Below are positions 7,694-10,925 of a stretch of 10,925 nucleotides of DNA, in pieces. Every line of letters begins with the position of its first letter. Position 1 is the stretch's first letter. A program made the translations under genes and the position numbers. The notes below the pieces were generated by a model. That model was not told where the DNA came from and did not search any database. It saw only the letters and a program-made list of their open reading frames with translations. Origin of the DNA: Acidobacteriota bacterium (GTDB taxonomy: Bacteria > Acidobacteriota > Vicinamibacteria > Vicinamibacterales > UBA2999); contig CANIBQ010000130.1 in the NCBI GenBank assembly GCA_947465645.1, positions 1 to 10,925 on the forward strand. Reading direction: 5' to 3'.

Positions 7694-9283
7694 TCACGAG
7701 GGGCCGAATACGATTTCGCCTTCCCGCAACCGGAACACGCCGCTTGCGTGGTCATCGTGGGACGTCCACCATCGGCTGCCAACGTGGATTTCGGTGCCAC
7801 TATAGATCTGGCGATCCACGACGACCCGAGCTCCTTTCGCGAGGTCCTTGATCTGGGTGGCTTCCTCGCGCAGACGACCGAGTTGCTCGACCACCTTTGC
7901 CAACTCGTGCTCGTCCTTCTCGTGGTGGTGTTCGGCGACGGCTTTCTGCAGGTCTGCCTCTCTCGTTTCACTCGCCTCAATGTCCTTTTCGACCGCGATG
8001 AGCCGCGCCCGCTGCTGCGCGTCGAAGCCGACCCGGACGGTGGTTTTCACTCCCATAGGCGAACCGAACGTGACCGCCTTCACGACCGTAGCGGCACTCA
8101 CGGTTCCACCCCGAATGTGTCCCGTCTTCGATCCCGTTCCCCCGACGACGACTCGAGCGCCCGCAGCCAGGGTGCTGTACATGCAGTGGTCGTCGATGAG
8201 GATGTCGCAGGACGATTCGATCTGTGCGTACTCCAGGAAGCTCGCCTGGAACGATCCTTGGCAGAGAATCACGGCGCGGTCTTCTGCTGACGCGTCGGCC
8301 TCCCCGCCGCCGATGACGCCGCCCTTGACCACGACCTTGCCGCCGGCGGTGATACGGGCGGCACCGACCGATCCGCCTATGAGGACGTCTCCGGTCGCGC
8401 GAATCCGCATGCCCGAGCTGACGTTTCCCTGGACGTTCACGGAGCCGTCGAAATCGATATTACCGGTCGAAATGTCCACATGGGGCAGGGCCACGACGGT
8501 TTCGACCGAGACACCGGTGGGGCCCGCAATCGGCCGTCCGGAGATCGCGGCACACAACTGGTCGGCGTCCGCCGGATCAACCTTCGCGCCCTTGATGAGG
8601 GGCGAAAACGGCGTGTTCTTGCCGGGTGTGGCTTTCAATTCCCGGCCGCTCACGTCATAGCCGTTCTCCCCCGGCGTCGCGGGAATGCGGCGCATGAGGG
8701 GATCTCCCGCTCGAACAGCCGCAATTGGCCCCAAGTCGCGGTAGTCGATGAGGCCATGCTCATCGGCATGCGGCCGCCGCTCTTCTGGTTCCGGGATCAG
8801 GCAGACGAATACCGCATCCTCGCCGTCTTTGACGTCTCGGCCGCGAGCGACGACGCGGTCCGCGGCGGAGCCCTCGGCGATAGCAGCCTCGATCTCGTCG
8901 GGGAGGATGCCTGCGACAACACCCGCGGTCTTCAGCGCGTCGTGGATCTGGCCGGCCGTCACTGGCTCGCCTCCGTAGGGTGGGACGAGCGTGAGGGAGG
9001 CGATGCTCTTGTCCTCGGCCACGTCGACCCTGCAGGCGCCGTTGCGGCGCTCGCCGATCGGAAGCTCGATACGCTCGGGGGACTCCGCGTACGCCGTCAG
9101 CAGGCGTGCGAGCGCGTTCTCATCGACGTAGAGATTGGACAGACCTTGCGCCGCCAGTTGCTCCCTGACAACGGCCGCGTCGAGCGGTGGACGGTCTGTG
9201 CCGGGCTCCACGACCGCGAGCAGCCGCTCGTTGTCCTCGCGGAACCGCAGAATCAACGCCGTGTCTCCCATGCGCGGCTGCAT
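7694..9283 (-). CDS. fapA: FapA / DUF342 family protein
   Basis: A 529-residue member of the FapA (formerly DUF342) family, linked to flagellar assembly and cell polarity in some bacteria but often of unknown role. Residues about 1-180 form the N-terminal alpha/beta region (VREQLAAQGLSNLYV, PVTAGQIHDALKTAGV). The conserved stretch RIPATPGENGYDVSGRELKA follows at about 200-220, then the polymer-like right-handed beta-helix with repeated short strands (DISTGNIDFDGSVNVQGNV, IRATGDVLIGGSV, ITAGGKVVVKGGVIGG). Residues about 410-480 are a charged, coiled-coil-like helix with a His cluster (AEHHHEKDEHEL). The C-terminus RQIYSGTEIHVG closes the beta structure. No signal peptide or membrane helix is seen. 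Start ATG 9283 is used; Met5 (ATG 9271) is equally possible, as neither has a strong Shine-Dalgarno. The stop lies 8 bases from the stop of the convergent hydrolase. No flagellar gene is in the window. Confidence 0.87.
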   Translation of the reverse strand: MQPRMGDTALILRFREDNERLLAVVEPGTDRPPLDAAVVREQLAAQGLSNLYVDENALARLLTAYAESPERIELPIGERRNGACRVDVAEDKSIASLTLVPPYGGEPVTAGQIHDALKTAGVVAGILPDEIEAAIAEGSAADRVVARGRDVKDGEDAVFVCLIPEPEERRPHADEHGLIDYRDLGPIAAVRAGDPLMRRIPATPGENGYDVSGRELKATPGKNTPFSPLIKGAKVDPADADQLCAAISGRPIAGPTGVSVETVVALPHVDISTGNIDFDGSVNVQGNVSSGMRIRATGDVLIGGSVGAARITAGGKVVVKGGVIGGGEADASAEDRAVILCQGSFQASFLEYAQIESSCDILIDDHCMYSTLAAGARVVVGGTGSKTGHIRGGTVSAATVVKAVTFGSPMGVKTTVRVGFDAQQRARLIAVEKDIEASETREADLQKAVAEHHHEKDEHELAKVVEQLGRLREEATQIKDLAKGARVVVDRQIYSGTEIHVGSRWWTSHDDHASGVFRLREGEIVFGPS

Positions 9284-9401
9284 CCGTCAACCCAGTGAGA
9301 ATCTCCCCGCGCGGAATCGCACTCTGCGATTTGTCTACTCGCGCAAGTCATATAGTGAGCTCCAACCTGCGCAGGGGACTCGCATCTGAACAGGGCGTCA
9401 A
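9284..9401. other. Intergenic region upstream of fapA
   Basis: About 118 bases between the toxin fragment and fapA. Apart from the inverted repeat at 9315-9331, I see no gene, no terminator with a T-run and no convincing sigma70 promoter. Confidence 0.4.
9315..9331. promoter_or_regulatory. Perfect inverted repeat upstream of fapA
   Basis: AATCGCA and TGCGATT are perfect 7-base arms separated by three bases, 32-48 bases before the fapA start. There is no T-run on either side, so it is not an intrinsic terminator. It could be an operator half-site pair or a leader hairpin. No convincing -35/-10 pair was found around it. Confidence 0.4.
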
Positions 9402-9536
9402 TCAGACCGGGCGAAACAGGCGCGATACTTCGAGCGGTTGTCTTGCGGGGCGTCGCGTGTTGCCGACGTGGAGCCAGATGACTCTGGGTGGGAAGCCCTC
9501 GACGTAGCTGCGCTCGAGGAAGTCGGTGTCGTGTGA
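9402..9536 (-). pseudogene. 3' fragment of a DUF5615 PIN-like toxin gene
   Basis: The minus strand encodes SHDTDFLERSYVEGFPP then RVIWLHVGN, followed by a short tail ending in LFRPV and a TGA stop at 9402-9404. This is the C-terminal half of the DUF5615 family of PIN-like VapC-type toxins (usual pattern: D-x-DF, GFPP, hydrophobic strand W-(L/I)-x-(V/L)-GN). The first half, with the catalytic LLDENL-type N-terminus, is missing. Upstream in the same strand the sequence switches frame into a DUF433-like antitoxin end, so a deletion appears to have joined the two genes. No start codon or full fold remains; it is almost surely non-functional. Confidence 0.62.
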
Positions 9537-9576
9537 GGTCGGGGAAGTCGTTCAGGATTGCGTCTTCCGTCATCCC
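9532..9576 (-). pseudogene. Fragment of a DUF433 (VapB-like) antitoxin gene
   Basis: The minus strand reads GMTEDAILNDFPDLT, the C-terminal helix motif of DUF433 antitoxins (G-M-(S/T)-x-(E/D)-x-I-L-x-(D/E)-(F/Y)-P-x-L-T). These antitoxins usually sit directly upstream of DUF5615 toxins, which is what follows here in another frame. The sequence before it (9577-9658) no longer reads as an antitoxin in any frame, and the final part after DLT is lost. It is a small piece, so identification rests on one motif plus the partner. Confidence 0.5.
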
Positions 9577-9658
9577 TCGATCTGCGCGCTCGTCAGCCTG
9601 GTGTGCGTCTACGTCCTGCCTGACCTGGCGGGATCTCTCGATCACCACGAAAGCGGTT

Positions 9659-10291
9659 CTAGCGCTTCGCGGCCCGGGACGGCGCAGGCGGTGTGTCGCC
9701 AACGATTGGATGCTCCAGGATGTCGCGCGTCTCTACGAGGCTGCGCCACAAGAGCTCGCCTGTTCTCCCGGAGACACCGACTTGCCCCCTCCGCAGCGCC
9801 TCGAACGCGGCGATCGCCGTTCGTGTCAGGTTCCGCAATTCATGAGTCGCGAAGGTGCGGCGCTCGTCCACGATTGCCGCCTTGCCGTCGCGAGCGACGG
9901 CCTCCTCGCGCGCGAACTCGGTGACGGCGCTCGCGATGGCGTCGTCCAGGCATCGATTCAGGGTGCGGAAGTCCTCCGTGCTGATGGGGGCGTTTCCTTC
10001 AATCGCCAGTTCAGTAATGGATTGGCAGATATCTCCGTAGTCATGAACGACCTGCGAGACGGTGAACCCCAGAAGCAGGAGTTCCTGCCCATGGAGCACG
10101 GCGCTCTTGGAAATCTGTGGGTTCGTCTTGGCTGCGCCGTCGCCGAGCACAGCCACCAGTTGATCGAGGAACAGCGGCACGCCATGGTCAATCTCCGCCT
10201 CCGTGGGCGGAGGGGCCGACCGCGCAGCGACCTTTGACCTGCAGCGCTTGATGATCTCGTCGCGGTTCATCTCGATGAATTCCTGGAGCAT
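9659..10291 (-). CDS. Histidine-kinase-like sensor/DHp protein lacking the ATPase domain
   Basis: A 210-residue soluble protein. Residues about 1-120 form an all-helical N-terminal domain resembling the RsbRD_N-type sensor region at the start of some histidine kinases (FIEMNRDEIIKRCRSKVAAR, PLFLDQLVAVL, GFTVSQVVHDYGDICQSITE, FRTLNRCLDDAIASAV). Residues about 145-165 (FATHELRNLTRTAIAAFEAL) match the phospho-accepting dimerisation helix, with the H-E-L-R-N motif intact. Instead of continuing to the HATPase domain, the protein ends with a Pro/Ala/Arg tail and a TAG stop. It could be a stand-alone phosphotransfer or dimerisation partner, or a kinase cut short by the same events that broke the toxin-antitoxin genes just downstream. 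ATG 10291 is preferred because GAGGGG lies 9 bases upstream; a GTG at 10297 would place it too close. No response regulator is adjacent. Confidence 0.7.
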   Translation of the reverse strand: MLQEFIEMNRDEIIKRCRSKVAARSAPPPTEAEIDHGVPLFLDQLVAVLGDGAAKTNPQISKSAVLHGQELLLLGFTVSQVVHDYGDICQSITELAIEGNAPISTEDFRTLNRCLDDAIASAVTEFAREEAVARDGKAAIVDERRTFATHELRNLTRTAIAAFEALRRGQVGVSGRTGELLWRSLVETRDILEHPIVGDTPPAPSRAAKR

Positions 10292-10300
10292 AGCCACATT

Positions 10301-10306
10301 CCCCTC
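10301..10306 (-). promoter_or_regulatory. Ribosome binding site deciding the start at 10291
   Basis: GAGGGG on the minus strand lies 9 bases before ATG 10291 but only 3 before the alternative GTG 10297, which favours the ATG. Confidence 0.45.
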
Positions 10307-10312
10307 GGGCCG

Positions 10313-10318
10313 ATTGTA
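10313..10318 (-). promoter_or_regulatory. Possible -10 box for the sensor/DHp gene
   Basis: TACAAT on the minus strand matches five of six -10 positions and would give a leader of about 15 bases that includes the ribosome binding site. TTGAAC lies further upstream, but at 22 bases the spacing is too long for a standard -35. Weak evidence. Confidence 0.25.
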
Positions 10319-10382
10319 GGGTTGACGTGCGCCGTCTGATGTTCAATTCAGCACATCGTCGCCTAAGGGCTGCGTGAGTCTT

Positions 10383-10925
10383 CTACGGTGCGCCGTCGAG
10401 CGTCGCAAGCGTCGCCACGGACGGCTCGCGTTCCTTCTGCAGGCGCGCGGCCACTGCCTCTACACGCCGCATGACGCGCAGCACGTTCAGCCCCAGCGCC
10501 TTCTTCACGTCGTCATCCGACCATCCGCGGCGAAGCAGTTCCGCGGTCAACGCCGGATACGTCGAGACGTCTTCGAGCCCGACGGGTACGGTCTCGATGC
10601 CGTCGAAGTCGCCGCCGATGCCGACGTGGTCAGCGCCGGCAACCTTGCGGATGTGGTCCATGTGATCGGCGGCGTCCGCGAGCGTCGCCTTGCCGTCCTT
10701 CCTCAGAAACCCTGGAACGAACGTGACCATGACGATACTGCCGTTGCGCGGCAGTGTTCTCAGTACGTCGTCCGGAACGTTGCGCCCGTGGTCGTTGAGC
10801 GCGCGCGCATCCGAGTGGGAGAAGATGACCGGCGCCTCGGAGACGCGGATCGCATCCTCCATCGTTCCGGGTGACGTGTGGCTGAGATCGACGATCATGC
10901 CGAGGCGATTCATCTCGCGCACGAC
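10383..10925 (-). CDS. Membrane dipeptidase (renal dipeptidase, peptidase M19), C-terminal 180 residues
   Basis: Zinc-dependent dipeptidase that cleaves dipeptides, including D-amino-acid-containing ones in some bacterial members. The visible part is the second half of the barrel, cut by the right edge. Counting from the first visible residue, IVDLSH gives zinc ligand His16 and VIFSHSDAR gives zinc ligand His37. Their spacing of 21 equals human dipeptidase His198/His219. RNVPDDVL (Arg48) and GGDFDG (Asp106) match human Arg230 and Asp288 at the same offset. [20 protein letters not shown] and NVLRVM are typical of the C-terminal region. The protein ends with TAG at 10383-10385. The N-terminal zinc ligands, any signal peptide and the start lie outside the window; the GTG at 10922 is internal. 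It lies upstream of, and on the same strand as, the sensor/DHp gene, 91 bases apart. Confidence 0.95.
   Translation of the reverse strand, partial: VVREMNRLGMIVDLSHTSPGTMEDAIRVSEAPVIFSHSDARALNDHGRNVPDDVLRTLPRNGSIVMVTFVPGFLRKDGKATLADAADHMDHIRKVAGADHVGIGGDFDGIETVPVGLEDVSTYPALTAELLRRGWSDDDVKKALGLNVLRVMRRVEAVAARLQKEREPSVATLATLDGAP

Noticed and set aside
8480..9298. Plus-strand open frame of 272 codons
   Set aside because: It is antisense to the FapA coding sequence, which has clear family motifs throughout.
9315..9331. Inverted repeat as an intrinsic terminator for the toxin-antitoxin remnant
   Set aside because: No T-run follows on either strand and the stem is only 7 bases.
9253..9702. A single 149-residue minus-strand protein
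   Set aside because: Only one short stretch (GMTED to FPDLT) looks real; the rest is frameshifted toxin sequence and fapA upstream and 5' coding DNA. Better described as two pseudogene fragments.
9488..10237. Plus-strand open frame of 249 codons
   Set aside because: It runs antisense to the sensor/DHp gene and into the toxin-antitoxin remnant; no motif supports it.
1..10925. CRISPR array, tRNA, rRNA, transposase or phage genes
   Set aside because: I saw no regularly spaced repeats, no cloverleaf-type tRNA sequence and no transposase or phage protein motifs on either strand.

Overview
The window looks like a piece of an Acidobacteriota chromosome, probably a GC-rich lineage such as Vicinamibacteria. 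It is very GC-rich, with strongly G/C-biased third codon positions. It carries a secreted VWFA-related protein with a TPR tail, a family that is hugely expanded in Acidobacteriota. No 16S or other phylogenetic marker is present, so this placement is inference.

Layout, left to right. (1) 1-1409, minus: the N-terminal two thirds of polyphosphate kinase PPK1, cut by the left edge just before its catalytic histidine. (2) 1410-1512: a divergent promoter region with an extended -10 for ppk. One copy of a palindromic 14-bp sequence lies here and an identical copy lies 90 bp further on, inside the next gene. (3) 1513-3516, plus: a single-chain aconitase/isopropylmalate-dehydratase-type protein with the swivel (LeuD-like) domain first and the Fe-S (LeuC-like) part second. 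(4) 3540-6287, plus: the exported VWFA-related/TPR protein. (5) 6300-6620: the C-terminal ATPase remnant of a sensor histidine kinase with no 5' half and a damaged ATP-binding motif. (6) 6624-7685, plus: a clan GH-A glycoside hydrolase without a signal peptide. (7) 7694-9283, minus: a FapA/DUF342 protein, convergent with the hydrolase. (8) 9402-9576, minus: a decayed toxin-antitoxin pair (DUF433 antitoxin end joined to DUF5615 PIN-like toxin end). (9) 9659-10291, minus: a histidine-kinase-like protein that ends after the phospho-accepting helix, with no ATPase domain. (10) 10383-10925, minus: the C-terminal part of a membrane (renal-type) dipeptidase, peptidase M19, cut by the right edge.

The genes do not form one pathway. 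The left half mixes phosphate storage, carboxylic-acid isomerisation and a secreted scaffold-like protein. The right half (6300-10300) looks like a remodelled patch: two different partial histidine kinases, a collapsed toxin-antitoxin module and an orphan FapA gene without other flagellar genes. I see no complete defence system, CRISPR array, transposase, tRNA or rRNA. The most unusual intact items are the swivel-first aconitase-type fusion, the paired palindromes around its start, and the kinase-less sensor/DHp protein.
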